A stretch of 64,000 nt of DNA from Mycolicibacterium holsaticum DSM 44478 = JCM 12374. GTDB lineage: Bacteria > Actinomycetota > Actinomycetes > Mycobacteriales > Mycobacteriaceae. Location: assembly GCF_019645835.1 (NCBI RefSeq), contig NZ_CP080998.1:4836001-4900000 (forward strand), given 5' to 3'. The notes beneath the pieces are model-generated. The model saw nothing but the letters and a program-made list of their open reading frames with translations, had not been told where the DNA came from and did not search any database. Of the stretch, positions 17,530-26,081 are shown piece after piece. Numbering within the stretch: position 1 is the stretch's first letter; the number at the start of each line of letters is the position of its first letter. Made by a program: the position numbers and the translations under genes.

Positions 17530-19248
17530 GTGCGGGCTAATTCAGCGCCCGACACCCAGGCTTTGCGAGGCTGGCAGCGTCGGGCTTTGGTGCGGTATCT
17601 TGGCGCCCAACCGCGCGATTTTCTCGCGGTCGCGACGCCCGGTTCCGGCAAGACTGCGTTTGCCCTGCGCGTGGCCGGTGAGCTGCTGGCCGACGGCACC
17701 GTGGAGCGGGTCACCGTCGTCGTGCCGACCGACCACCTCAAGACGCAGTGGGCGATGGCGGCGGCCCGGGTCGGGATCGCGCTCGACCCGAAGTTCACCA
17801 ACTCGTCGGCGCAGACGTCCTCGGAGTACCACGGCGTCGTCGTCACCTACGCCCAGGTGGCCAGCCACCCGACCCGGCACCGGGTGCGCACGGAGAACTA
17901 CCGCACGCTGGTCGTGTTCGACGAGATCCACCACGGCGGTGACGCCAAGAGCTGGGGCGAGGCCATGCGCGAGGCGTTCGGCGACGCCGCGCGCCGGCTG
18001 GCGCTGACGGGTACGCCGTTCCGCAGCGACGACAGCCCGATCCCGTTCGTCACCTACGAGCCCGACGGCGACGGTGTGCGCCGGTCGGTGGCCGACCACA
18101 CCTACGGCTACGCGGAGGCGCTCGCCGACGGGGTGGTGCGTCCGGTGGTCTTCCTGGCCTACTCCGGTGAGGCCCGCTGGCGCGACAGCGCGGGCGAGGA
18201 ACACTCCGCTCGCCTCGGCGAGCCGCTCAGCGCCGAGCAGACCGCACGGGCCTGGCGCACCGCGCTGAACCCGGCCGGCGAGTGGATGCCCGCCGTCATC
18301 GCCGCCGCCGATACCCGGCTCCGGCAACTGCGCCAGCACATGCCCGACGCCGGCGGCATGGTCATCGCCTCGGACCAGACCACCGCGCGCGCCTACGCCG
18401 AACTGCTCACCAAGATCACCGGCGAGGCGCCGACCGTGGTGCTCTCCGACGACCCCGGCTCGTCGGACCGGATCAGCCAGTTCTCGGCGGGCACCAGCCG
18501 CTGGCTGGTCGCCGTGCGCATGGTCTCCGAAGGGGTCGACGTGCCGCGGCTGGCCGTCGGCGTCTACGCCACCAGCGCGTCGACGCCGCTGTTCTTCGCC
18601 CAGGCCATCGGCCGGTTCGTGCGGTCCCGCAGACCCGGGGAAACCGCGAGCATCTTCCTGCCTTCGGTGCCCAACCTGCTGATGCTGGCCAGCGAGATGG
18701 AAGCCCAGCGCGACCACGTGCTCGGCAAGCCGCACCGCGAATCCGACGGCGACGACGACTACGTCGAACCCCGCAAGTCCGAGCCCAGCGAGCTCGACAA
18801 CGGTTTCGAATCGCTGGGCGCCGACGCCGAGCTGGACCAGGTGATCTTCGACGGCTCGTCGTTCGGCACCGCGACGCCCGCCGGCAGCGACGAGGAAGCC
18901 GACTACCTCGGCATCCCCGGGCTGCTGGACGCCGAGCAGATGCGAGACCTGTTGCGGCGCAGGCAGGAAGAGCAGATCGACCGTCGCAGCCGCGCGGTCG
19001 GCGACACCCAGTCGGGCACCGCCAGCGGTGAAACGGAGCGGGTGGCCCACATCTCGCGCCACGGACAGCTGCGCGAACTGCGCCGCGAGCTCAACGCCCT
19101 GGTGTCGATCGCCCATCACCGCACCGGTAAGCCGCACGGCTGGATCCACAACGAGCTGCGCCGGATCTGCGGCGGGCCCCCGGTGGCGGCGGCCACCACC
19201 GAGCAACTGCGGGCGCGCATCGAGGCGGTCCGCACGCTTCAGACGTGA
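17530..19248 (+). CDS. Superfamily 2 DEAD/DEAH-type helicase
   Basis: Motifs in order: Q-like RGWQRRAL, Walker A ATPGSGKT (residues 35-42), TYAQV, Walker B/motif II VVFDEIHHGG (about 130-139), motif III LTGTPFRSD, motif V MVSEGVDVPRL and motif VI QAIGRFVRSRR. An acidic linker (about 395-450) precedes an Arg-rich C-terminal helical region. It is an ATP-dependent DNA or RNA translocase; related mycobacterial genes are uncharacterised. No methylase or nuclease subunit is adjacent, so it is not part of a recognisable restriction system. The GTG start has GAGGAG about 8 nt upstream. Confidence 0.9.
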   Translation: MRANSAPDTQALRGWQRRALVRYLGAQPRDFLAVATPGSGKTAFALRVAGELLADGTVERVTVVVPTDHLKTQWAMAAARVGIALDPKFTNSSAQTSSEYHGVVVTYAQVASHPTRHRVRTENYRTLVVFDEIHHGGDAKSWGEAMREAFGDAARRLALTGTPFRSDDSPIPFVTYEPDGDGVRRSVADHTYGYAEALADGVVRPVVFLAYSGEARWRDSAGEEHSARLGEPLSAEQTARAWRTALNPAGEWMPAVIAAADTRLRQLRQHMPDAGGMVIASDQTTARAYAELLTKITGEAPTVVLSDDPGSSDRISQFSAGTSRWLVAVRMVSEGVDVPRLAVGVYATSASTPLFFAQAIGRFVRSRRPGETASIFLPSVPNLLMLASEMEAQRDHVLGKPHRESDGDDDYVEPRKSEPSELDNGFESLGADAELDQVIFDGSSFGTATPAGSDEEADYLGIPGLLDAEQMRDLLRRRQEEQIDRRSRAVGDTQSGTASGETERVAHISRHGQLRELRRELNALVSIAHHRTGKPHGWIHNELRRICGGPPVAAATTEQLRARIEAVRTLQT

Positions 19249-19252
19249 CTAG

Positions 19253-19531
19253 CTAGGTGAGCAACCCGCAGCCGGCCACGCCGCACAGCAGCGAACTGGC
19301 CAGCAGCACCGGCCAGAACGCCACCGCGACGATCAGCGCCGCGATGTTGGCGAACACGGTGAAGTCGGCGCTGAGCACGTGCTTGAGTTGGCCGATCAAT
19401 TCGATGTGCAGCATCGCGTAGCCGACACCGATCACCGTGTACGCCAACGCGATCCACAACACCAGCTCGAACACCGTGTTGATCCCCCGCCGCAGCAGCG
19501 CCTGCTGCATCCGCTCCCACACTGTCATCAT
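19253..19531 (-). CDS. Small two-helix membrane protein
   Basis: The 92-residue product begins MMTVWERMQQALLRRG and has two hydrophobic helices (ELVLWIALAYTVIGVGYAM and NIAALIVAVAFWPVLLAS). The start overlaps the stop of the HAD gene (TAATGATG), so it is coupled to that gene. The family is unknown to me. It ends 4 nt from the helicase stop on the other strand. Confidence 0.7.
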   Translation of the reverse strand: MMTVWERMQQALLRRGINTVFELVLWIALAYTVIGVGYAMLHIELIGQLKHVLSADFTVFANIAALIVAVAFWPVLLASSLLCGVAGCGLLT

Positions 19532-20346
19532 TACAGCCCGAGAAGCTTCGGCAGCCCGGCCACCGAATCGATCACGTGGTTGGGCTGCATCGCGAACTCG
19601 TCTGCGGCCCAACGGTCCAGCGTGTCCTGCCGGAACTTGCCCGTGCGCACCAGCACCCCCGTCATTCCGACCACCTGCGCGGCCAGCACATCGTTGTTGA
19701 GATCGTCACCGACCATATACATCTCGTCGGGTTCGACGCCGAGACGGCCTGCGGCCGCGAGGAACCCGTCGGGCGCCGGCTTGCCGACCGCGGTCGCCTT
19801 GCGTCCGGACGTCTCCTCCATCCCGATCAGATACATCCCGGTGTCCACCCGCAACCCGTCGGTGGTGGTCCAGGCGGTGCTGCGGTGCATGGCGACCACC
19901 GGCACGCCCTGGGCCATCCAGTCATAGACCCACGACAGCGTCAGATGGCTGTACTCCGGACCCGCGCCGCCGAGCAGTACGACGTCGGGTTTGTCGGGCG
20001 TCTGCGGTCCGCTGAACTCGTTCGAATACACGATGTCGATGCCGGGCATGTCCTCGGCGATCTGACCGCTGTTGACCAGAAAGCACCGGGCGTCCGGGAA
20101 CCGGTCGCGGACATACTCCGCCGTCAACACCGCCGCGGTGATCACCTCGTCGGGGCGTACGGCCATGCCCGCCTCGGTGAGCAGTTCGGCAATCTGCACC
20201 CGGGTGCGTGTCGTCGTATTGGTCAGATAGGAGCAGGCGATCTGATGGTCGGCCAGCGTGCGCAGCGTCGTCGCCGCACCCTCGATCGGTTTCCATGAAG
20301 TCACCAGCACACCATCGATGTCGAAGAGCACTCCACCGATCGCCAT
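19531..20346 (-). CDS. HAD-superfamily hydrolase, class IIA (NagD/LHPP-like)
   Basis: The nucleophile motif is FDIDGVL (residues 8-14), followed by LTNTTTRTR (motif II), the Lys in VGKPAPDGFL, and GDDLNNDVLAAQ (motif IV). A C2-type cap lies between motifs II and III. Length and motif spacing match NagD-like and LHPP-type phosphatases acting on small phosphorylated metabolites in the cytoplasm. It is followed directly by the small membrane protein gene. Confidence 0.9.
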   Translation of the reverse strand: MAIGGVLFDIDGVLVTSWKPIEGAATTLRTLADHQIACSYLTNTTTRTRVQIAELLTEAGMAVRPDEVITAAVLTAEYVRDRFPDARCFLVNSGQIAEDMPGIDIVYSNEFSGPQTPDKPDVVLLGGAGPEYSHLTLSWVYDWMAQGVPVVAMHRSTAWTTTDGLRVDTGMYLIGMEETSGRKATAVGKPAPDGFLAAAGRLGVEPDEMYMVGDDLNNDVLAAQVVGMTGVLVRTGKFRQDTLDRWAADEFAMQPNHVIDSVAGLPKLLGL

Positions 20347-20371
20347 TGCCCGACATTAAACGGCAACCGAT

Positions 20372-21838
20372 TCAGCGCAACTCGGACCCCGCCCGGGCCC
20401 ACTCGTTGTCGGCGACCCACGGTGACGCCTGCGCGGCGACCGACCACGCCAACTCTTCAGGCACGTCGATCACCTGATAGTGCTTGACGCCCGCCGCCGT
20501 CGCCGCGATCAGCGTCGCCACTCCCGCGCGGCGCTGCATCAGCGTCTGCCGCACGGTCCAGCCGATGATGCCCGACGTCTCGATGCAGTCACGGCGCCGC
20601 TGCAGGCTGCCGGTGCGCGCGACCAACCAGCCGTTCCCGACCTGGTGCCCCAGCGCCCGCGACCGGTCGTACGCCAACAGCGCACAGCACACCGCGAGCA
20701 CCGCGCACAGCACCCAGGCCCACGTGGGCGCCGACGCGACAGCCAGCGCGACGGCGGCCACCACCGGCACCAGCATCGCCCGCGTCCACCGCCGCCGGGT
20801 GGCGGCGGGGCCGTGTCCGCGCAGCGGGCCGCGCACCACGTCGGGCCGCGCGATCAGATCGGTCAGCACCGTCTCGGCCGTCGCCCTCGGACACGGCGGC
20901 AACAGCAGCGACGCCTCGCCCTCCCCGCCGACACCGGTCATCACCGCATCCAACCGCGCACCGCCGAACAGTCGCACCAACAACGGTTCGCGCAGCGTTC
21001 CACCGCGCAACCGGCGCATGTCGAAGGTGTGCTCCCGCACCCGAACCAAGCCGAACTTGAGGTGCAGCACATCCGCGTCGCGCCGCAGTACCAGGTTCCC
21101 GTAGCTCAACAGTGACTGCAGCACCGACAGCACCACCGACGCGAGCAGCACGCCGGCGACCAGCACCGCAACCGTCGCCAGCACACCGAACTGTTCGGCA
21201 GCGTTCAGACCCGACCGGGCCACCTGCGAACCCTCCAGCGCCGCACCGGCTCCCATCTGATAGACCAAACCGGCCGCCGCCGCGATCATCGCCAACCCGG
21301 TGAAACTCAGCGGGCTGTAACGCAGCCAGGACGGCTCCCACTGCGCGAGCACCCGCCCGGCGGGGCCCTGCTCTTCTGCGGCGACCGCCAACGAGTCGGC
21401 CAGCAGCACGGCCCGCAGCCGCGGCACCTCCTCGGCCTGCACCGCATCCAACGCGAACACCGCGTCGCCCCTGGCCTCCTTGCCGGTGCTCACCTGCAGC
21501 ACCGTCAGGCCCAGCAGCCGGTGCAGCAGCCGCGCCTCGGTGGACACCGAACGAATCCGGTTGCGCGGCACCGACAGCACCTTGCGTTGCAGGACCCCGG
21601 TGCGCAGTTGCACATCGGTGGGGCCGATGCGGTAGGTGGTGGTGAACCAGCGCGCCACGCCGAACGCCACCGTGGCCGCCACCACCATCACCACCACCAC
21701 CGGGTTCCCGGTTGCCGAACCCAGCACCAACGATCCGATGATGACCGGGATCTGGCGCATCACCTCGTGCACCGGATGCACCAGCAGCATGCGCGGGCTC
21801 AGCCGGTGCCACACCTGCGCGGTGGGAAGCTCGCTCAC
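20372..21838 (-). CDS. PH-domain membrane protein (YdbT/DUF304-like)
   Basis: The 488-residue protein has several hydrophobic pairs and repeats of the bacterial PH-like (bPH2/DUF304) module. The modules show as TTYRIGPTDVQLRTG with VPRNRIRSVS, then LVLRRDADVLHLKFGLV and NGWLVARTGSLQRRR with a Trp-rich C-terminus. The GTG start at 21838 overlaps the stop of the upstream PH-domain gene by 4 nt. The gene pair matches YdbS/YdbT of Bacillus, linked there to tolerance of membrane-active bacteriocins; no role is shown in mycobacteria. Confidence 0.82.
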   Translation of the reverse strand: MSELPTAQVWHRLSPRMLLVHPVHEVMRQIPVIIGSLVLGSATGNPVVVVMVVAATVAFGVARWFTTTYRIGPTDVQLRTGVLQRKVLSVPRNRIRSVSTEARLLHRLLGLTVLQVSTGKEARGDAVFALDAVQAEEVPRLRAVLLADSLAVAAEEQGPAGRVLAQWEPSWLRYSPLSFTGLAMIAAAAGLVYQMGAGAALEGSQVARSGLNAAEQFGVLATVAVLVAGVLLASVVLSVLQSLLSYGNLVLRRDADVLHLKFGLVRVREHTFDMRRLRGGTLREPLLVRLFGGARLDAVMTGVGGEGEASLLLPPCPRATAETVLTDLIARPDVVRGPLRGHGPAATRRRWTRAMLVPVVAAVALAVASAPTWAWVLCAVLAVCCALLAYDRSRALGHQVGNGWLVARTGSLQRRRDCIETSGIIGWTVRQTLMQRRAGVATLIAATAAGVKHYQVIDVPEELAWSVAAQASPWVADNEWARAGSELR

Positions 21839-22317
21839 GTCGCGTCCTCCGCGCCCAGCGCGGCGACGTCGGTGAGCTGCGCGACGATCGTGTCGGCCAC
21901 CTCGGCGTCCAACGCCACGATGCGCACCGCGCCCGCCGACGACGCCGTCGTCACCGTGACGGTGGACAGGCCGAACAGCCGGTCCAGCGGCCCTCGTTCG
22001 GTATCGACGGTCTGCACCCGTGATATCGGCGCGATCCGGCACTCCTGCACCAGCCAACCCGACCGCGTGTACACCGCCCGCGCGTCGATGTCCCATCGGT
22101 GCACGCGATACCGCCACAGCGGCACCACGACCACGAAAACCGCGACGCCCACCGCGGTGAGCACCGCCGCCAACGCGTGCAGCCACCACCTCCGCGGGTC
22201 GACGATCAGCCAGGCCAGCTGGGCCAACGCCAGCACCAGCCACGGGATCGCCGCGCCGATCGCCCACACCAGAGGGGCCTTGCGACTCGGCGGATGGGCG
22301 GGTTCAACCAGATCCAT
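21835..22317 (-). CDS. PH-domain membrane protein (YdbS-like)
   Basis: Two transmembrane helices (AIPWLVLALAQLAWLIV and AAVLTAVGVAVFVVVV) precede a single bPH2 module: RWDIDARAVYTRSGWLVQ followed by ISRVQTVDTERG. It is the first gene of the two-gene PH-domain operon. The ATG at 22317 is 41 nt from the divergent SDR start. Confidence 0.82.
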   Translation of the reverse strand: MDLVEPAHPPSRKAPLVWAIGAAIPWLVLALAQLAWLIVDPRRWWLHALAAVLTAVGVAVFVVVVPLWRYRVHRWDIDARAVYTRSGWLVQECRIAPISRVQTVDTERGPLDRLFGLSTVTVTTASSAGAVRIVALDAEVADTIVAQLTDVAALGAEDAT

Positions 22318-22358
22318 GATCCGAGCATGACGTATGCCGGGCGCAGTATGTTGATCGC

Positions 22359-23270
22359 ATGACCGCCAAATGGAGCGCGGCCGACGTGCCGGATCAGTCA
22401 GGCCGGGTGGCGATCGTCACCGGCGCCACCTCCGGACTGGGCTATGACACCGCTGCAGTGCTTGCCGACAAGGGCGCACATGTGGTGCTCGCTGTGCGCA
22501 ACCTCGACAAGGGCCAACAGGCCGTCGACCGGATCAGGTCCGCCAGCCCCAACGCCGACGTCACGCTGCAGGAGCTCGACCTGTCCTCGCTGCGCAGCGT
22601 CCGCAAGGCCGCGGGCGAGCTTCGCGCCGCCTATCCACGCATCGATCTGCTGATCAACAACGCCGGCGTGATGTATGTACCCCAGCGCGAAACCACCGAG
22701 GACGGTTTCGAAATGCAGTTCGGCACCAACCACTTGGGCCACTTCGCGCTGACCGGGCTGCTGCTGGAGAACCTGCTGCCGGTCGGCGGGTCGCGGGTCG
22801 TGACGGTCAGCAGCGTGGGCCACCGGCTGCTGGCCCGTATCCACTTCGAGGATCCGCACCTGCAGCGCAAATACAACCGGGTGGAGGCCTACGGCCAGTC
22901 CAAGCTGGCCAACCTGCTGTTCACCTACGAGTTGGCCCGCCGGCTGAAGACCAAGGACGCCCCCACCATCGCGGTGGCCGCACACCCGGGGTTGTCGGAC
23001 ACCGAACTCATGCGGCATCTGCCCGACTTGATCCCCGACCTCTTCTGGAAGATCGTCGCCCAACCCGCCGAGATGGGCGCGCTGCCGACCCTGCGCGCGG
23101 CCACCGACCCCGGCGTGCAGAGCGGCCAGTACTACGGACCCGACAGCATCGGCGAGACCAGGGGGCATCCGAAACTCGTTGCCTCCAGCGCACAATCGCA
23201 CAACGAAGACATCCAACGTCGCCTTTGGAGCATGTCCGAAGAGCTGACCGGCGTCACCTTTCCCGTCTGA
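22359..23270 (+). CDS. Short-chain dehydrogenase/reductase
   Basis: The Rossmann motif is TGATSGLGYD (residues 21-30), NNAGVM follows strand 4, and the active site shows SSVGH and YGQSK with Tyr about 178 and Lys 182. Length (303) and sequence style match mycobacterial SDRs annotated as protochlorophyllide- or retinol-dehydrogenase-like, including the one beside groEL2 in M. tuberculosis. The NAD(P) preference and substrate are not determinable here. Its stop overlaps the moeA start (TGATG). Confidence 0.93.
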   Translation: MTAKWSAADVPDQSGRVAIVTGATSGLGYDTAAVLADKGAHVVLAVRNLDKGQQAVDRIRSASPNADVTLQELDLSSLRSVRKAAGELRAAYPRIDLLINNAGVMYVPQRETTEDGFEMQFGTNHLGHFALTGLLLENLLPVGGSRVVTVSSVGHRLLARIHFEDPHLQRKYNRVEAYGQSKLANLLFTYELARRLKTKDAPTIAVAAHPGLSDTELMRHLPDLIPDLFWKIVAQPAEMGALPTLRAATDPGVQSGQYYGPDSIGETRGHPKLVASSAQSHNEDIQRRLWSMSEELTGVTFPV

Positions 23271-24463
23271 TGCGCCCCGTCGGAGAACACCAACGCGTCG
23301 TCGCGGGACTCATCGCGCCCCGCTCCCCCGTCCGGGTGCCGATCGCCGAGGCACTGGGTCTGGTGCTGGCCGACGACGTGGTCGCGCCGCTGTCGTTGCC
23401 CGGGTTCGACAACTCCGCGATGGACGGATACGCCGTCGTCGCCGAGGATGTGGCGGCCGCGACGCCCGAGCAGCCGGTCGTCCTGCCCGTCGCAGAGGAC
23501 ATCCCGGCCGGCCGCACCGATGTGCTGACGCTCAAACCCGGTACGGCACACCGGATCATGACCGGAGCACCGGTGCCGTCCAGTGCGACGGCCGTGGTGC
23601 CGGTCGAGGCGACCGACGGCGGCGTCGACACCGTCACCATCCGGGCCGGCGCGACACCCGGTAAACACATCCGCCGCGCAGGCGAGGACGTCACCGCGGG
23701 CACCACAGTGCTGCACCACGGGCATCTGGTCACCCCGGCGGCGCTGGGCCTGGCCGCCGCGCTCGGACTGGGTGAGCTGACGGTGATTCCGCGCCAGCGG
23801 GTGCTGGTGATGTCGACGGGCACGGAGTTGGTCACCCCGGGCACGCCGCTTCAGCCCGGCCAGATCTACGAGTCGAACGCGGTGATGCTGGCGGCGGCCG
23901 TCCGGGACGCCGGCGCCGAGGTGGTGGCCTCGGCGATGTCCGGCGACGACGTCGACTCGTTCCGCCACACGCTGGCCCGCCACGCCCGCGACGCCGATCT
24001 GATCGTCACCACCGGTGGCGTCAGCGCGGGCGCCTATGAGGTCGTCAAGGACGCGTTGAGCGGCTCGGTCGATTTCGTCAAGGTGGCGATGCAACCGGGC
24101 ATGCCGCAGGGCTGCGGGGAATTCGAGGGCACGCCGATCATCACGTTGCCGGGCAACCCGGTCAGCGCGCTGGTGTCCTTCGAGGTGTTCCTGCGCGCGC
24201 CGCTGCGTGCCGCGATGGGGCTGCCGAACCCGGAGCGTCCGCGCCGCACCGCGGTGCTGACCGAGGACCTGACCTCACCACGGGGCAAGCGCCAGTTTCG
24301 CCGCGGCGTGTTCGACGCCGACGCCGGCACGGTCACCGGTTACGGCCCGCCCGCCTCACATCATCTGCGCTGGCTGGCGTCGGCGAACTGTCTGCTGGAG
24401 ATCGACGAGGACGTCACCGAGGTCGCCGCGGGGACCCACGTGCGGGTGTGGGACCTGGCATAG
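23270..24463 (+). CDS. moeA2: Molybdopterin molybdenumtransferase MoeA
   Basis: MoeA landmarks appear in order over 397 residues: LPGFDNSAMDGYA, RIMTGAPVP, RRAGEDV, VLVMSTGTELV, VTTGGVSAG and LPGNPVSALVSFEVF. The enzyme inserts molybdate into adenylylated molybdopterin to finish molybdenum cofactor. The ATG at 23270 is fixed by overlap with the SDR stop. The neighbourhood (SDR, psd, pssA) matches the moeA2 locus of M. tuberculosis, which supports the symbol. Confidence 0.95.
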   Translation: MRPVGEHQRVVAGLIAPRSPVRVPIAEALGLVLADDVVAPLSLPGFDNSAMDGYAVVAEDVAAATPEQPVVLPVAEDIPAGRTDVLTLKPGTAHRIMTGAPVPSSATAVVPVEATDGGVDTVTIRAGATPGKHIRRAGEDVTAGTTVLHHGHLVTPAALGLAAALGLGELTVIPRQRVLVMSTGTELVTPGTPLQPGQIYESNAVMLAAAVRDAGAEVVASAMSGDDVDSFRHTLARHARDADLIVTTGGVSAGAYEVVKDALSGSVDFVKVAMQPGMPQGCGEFEGTPIITLPGNPVSALVSFEVFLRAPLRAAMGLPNPERPRRTAVLTEDLTSPRGKRQFRRGVFDADAGTVTGYGPPASHHLRWLASANCLLEIDEDVTEVAAGTHVRVWDLA

Positions 24464-24503
24464 GCGTCTCGGCCGAGGCGTTCGCCCGTAGAATCGCGGG
24501 ACA

Positions 24504-25232
24504 ATGGCCAGACGCCCCGACCTCACATCAGGCCCCGAGCGGCTCGCGGCGCTGGTGCGCACCACGATTCCGCCGATGCACCGCGCCGGGCTGCCCTTCG
24601 TGGGAGCCAGCCTCGCCGTCGCCGCGCTCGGGTGGAAGAACCCGTGGCTGCGCAGGGCGGGCCTGACGTCGGCGGCCGCCAACGCGGCGTTCTTCCGGCA
24701 TCCGCCCCGCGTGGCACCGACCCGCCCGGGTCTTGTCGTGGCACCGGCCGACGGGTTGATCTGTCTCATCGAGGAAAAGCCGCCGCCAGCCGAACTGGGT
24801 CTGCCGGCAACACCTTTGATGCGTATCAGCATTTTCCTCTCGGTGTTCGACGCGCACGTGCAGCGCGCACCGATCGGCGGCGAGGTCGCCGCCGTCGTGC
24901 ATCGGCCCGGTTTGTTCGGCTCGGCCGAACTCGAGGCGGCCAGCGAGGACAACGAACGCAACAGCATGGTGATCCGCAGCCCCGAGGGCGTCGAGGTGAT
25001 CGCCGTGCAGATCGCCGGGCTGATCGCGCGCCGCATCGTGTGCGACGCCAAAATCGGCGACAAGCTCGCGATGGGGCAGACGTACGGGCTGATCCGCTAC
25101 GGATCCCGGCTGGACACGTACCTGCCCGCCGACGCGAACATCCTGGTGACGACCGGGCAGCGCGCGCTGGCCGGTGAAACGGTATTGGCCGAGCTGCCGC
25201 GATCCGATGTCGCCGCCGGAGCGGCTCCGTGA
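24504..25232 (+). CDS. psd: Phosphatidylserine decarboxylase proenzyme
   Basis: The 242-residue product fits the short archaeal/actinobacterial Psd type. It has [29 protein letters not shown], and near residue 200 RYGSRLD, where Gly-Ser is the self-cleavage site that generates the pyruvoyl cofactor. It decarboxylates phosphatidylserine to phosphatidylethanolamine at the membrane. Its stop overlaps the pssA start by 4 nt, so the two sequential enzymes are coupled. Confidence 0.95.
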   Translation: MARRPDLTSGPERLAALVRTTIPPMHRAGLPFVGASLAVAALGWKNPWLRRAGLTSAAANAAFFRHPPRVAPTRPGLVVAPADGLICLIEEKPPPAELGLPATPLMRISIFLSVFDAHVQRAPIGGEVAAVVHRPGLFGSAELEAASEDNERNSMVIRSPEGVEVIAVQIAGLIARRIVCDAKIGDKLAMGQTYGLIRYGSRLDTYLPADANILVTTGQRALAGETVLAELPRSDVAAGAAP

Positions 25233-26080
25233 TCAAACCTCGGGTCAAGCCGGGCGTGGTCAGCCTGCGCATCCTGCCGAGCGGTATGACGGTGGCCGCG
25301 ATCTGCCTGGGCCTGTCCGCGGTCAAGATGGCGCTGGACAACCGGCCGACCGAGGCGATGGCCTTTCTTGCCGTTGCGGCGATCCTCGACGCGCTCGACG
25401 GGCGCATGGCCCGCGCGCTGAAGGCCACCTCACGGATGGGCGAGGAGATCGACTCGCTGGCCGACGCGGTCAACTTCGGTGTGGCACCGGCGTTCATCGT
25501 GTACGGCACGCTGCTGTCGCAGTCGCGGATCGGCTGGATGGTGGTGCTGCTGTACGCGGTGTGCATCGTGCTGCGCCTGGCGCGCTACAACGCGATGCTG
25601 GCGGTGGATCAACCCGCCTTCGAAAAGAAGTACTTCGTCGGGATGCCCGCACCGGCAGGCGCGATCGGCGCGATCGGACCCCTTGCCGCCAAAATGCAGT
25701 TCGGCGACGGCTGGTGGACGTCGGAGTGGGCCGTGGTGATCTGGATGGTGGGCGTCTCACTGCTGGTGGTCAGCACCATTCCGATGCGCAAGATCCACAC
25801 GTTCTCGGTGTCCCCCAACATGGTCGCGCCGCTGCTGGCGCTGCTGGCGCTCGGCGTCGCGGCCGCGATCCTCTACGGCTACCTCGTGATCCTGTTGATC
25901 ATCGCGGCGTACGTGATCCATATCCCGTTCGCCGTGCGCACCAAGCGGTTCCTGGCTCAGCATCCCGAGGTGTGGGACGAGCGGCCGCGCCAACAGCGCG
26001 CGGCGCGACGGGCCATCCGTCGCGCACAACCGCACCGGCGCTCCATGCTGCGGCTCGGACTGCGCAGGCCGGGCTCCTGA
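25229..26080 (+). CDS. pssA: CDP-diacylglycerol-serine O-phosphatidyltransferase
   Basis: The CDP-alcohol phosphotransferase signature is exact: D54-x2-DG-x2-AR-x8-G71-x3-D75-x3-D79, in DALDGRMAR and GEEIDSLAD. Several hydrophobic helices place it in the membrane. It makes phosphatidylserine from CDP-diacylglycerol and serine, feeding Psd. An Arg-rich cytoplasmic tail ends the protein. The start is GTG in the overlap with psd; the ATPase gene begins 1 nt after its stop. Confidence 0.95.
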   Translation: MIKPRVKPGVVSLRILPSGMTVAAICLGLSAVKMALDNRPTEAMAFLAVAAILDALDGRMARALKATSRMGEEIDSLADAVNFGVAPAFIVYGTLLSQSRIGWMVVLLYAVCIVLRLARYNAMLAVDQPAFEKKYFVGMPAPAGAIGAIGPLAAKMQFGDGWWTSEWAVVIWMVGVSLLVVSTIPMRKIHTFSVSPNMVAPLLALLALGVAAAILYGYLVILLIIAAYVIHIPFAVRTKRFLAQHPEVWDERPRQQRAARRAIRRAQPHRRSMLRLGLRRPGS

Positions 26081-26081
26081 C

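Noticed and set aside
17542..19206. 554-codon minus-strand open frame opposite the helicase
   Set aside because: All helicase motifs are on the plus strand; this translation has no fold-like pattern.
17530..19248. Helicase considered as part of a phage-defence system
   Set aside because: No nuclease, methylase or other defence partner lies next to it, and the neighbours are ordinary metabolic genes.
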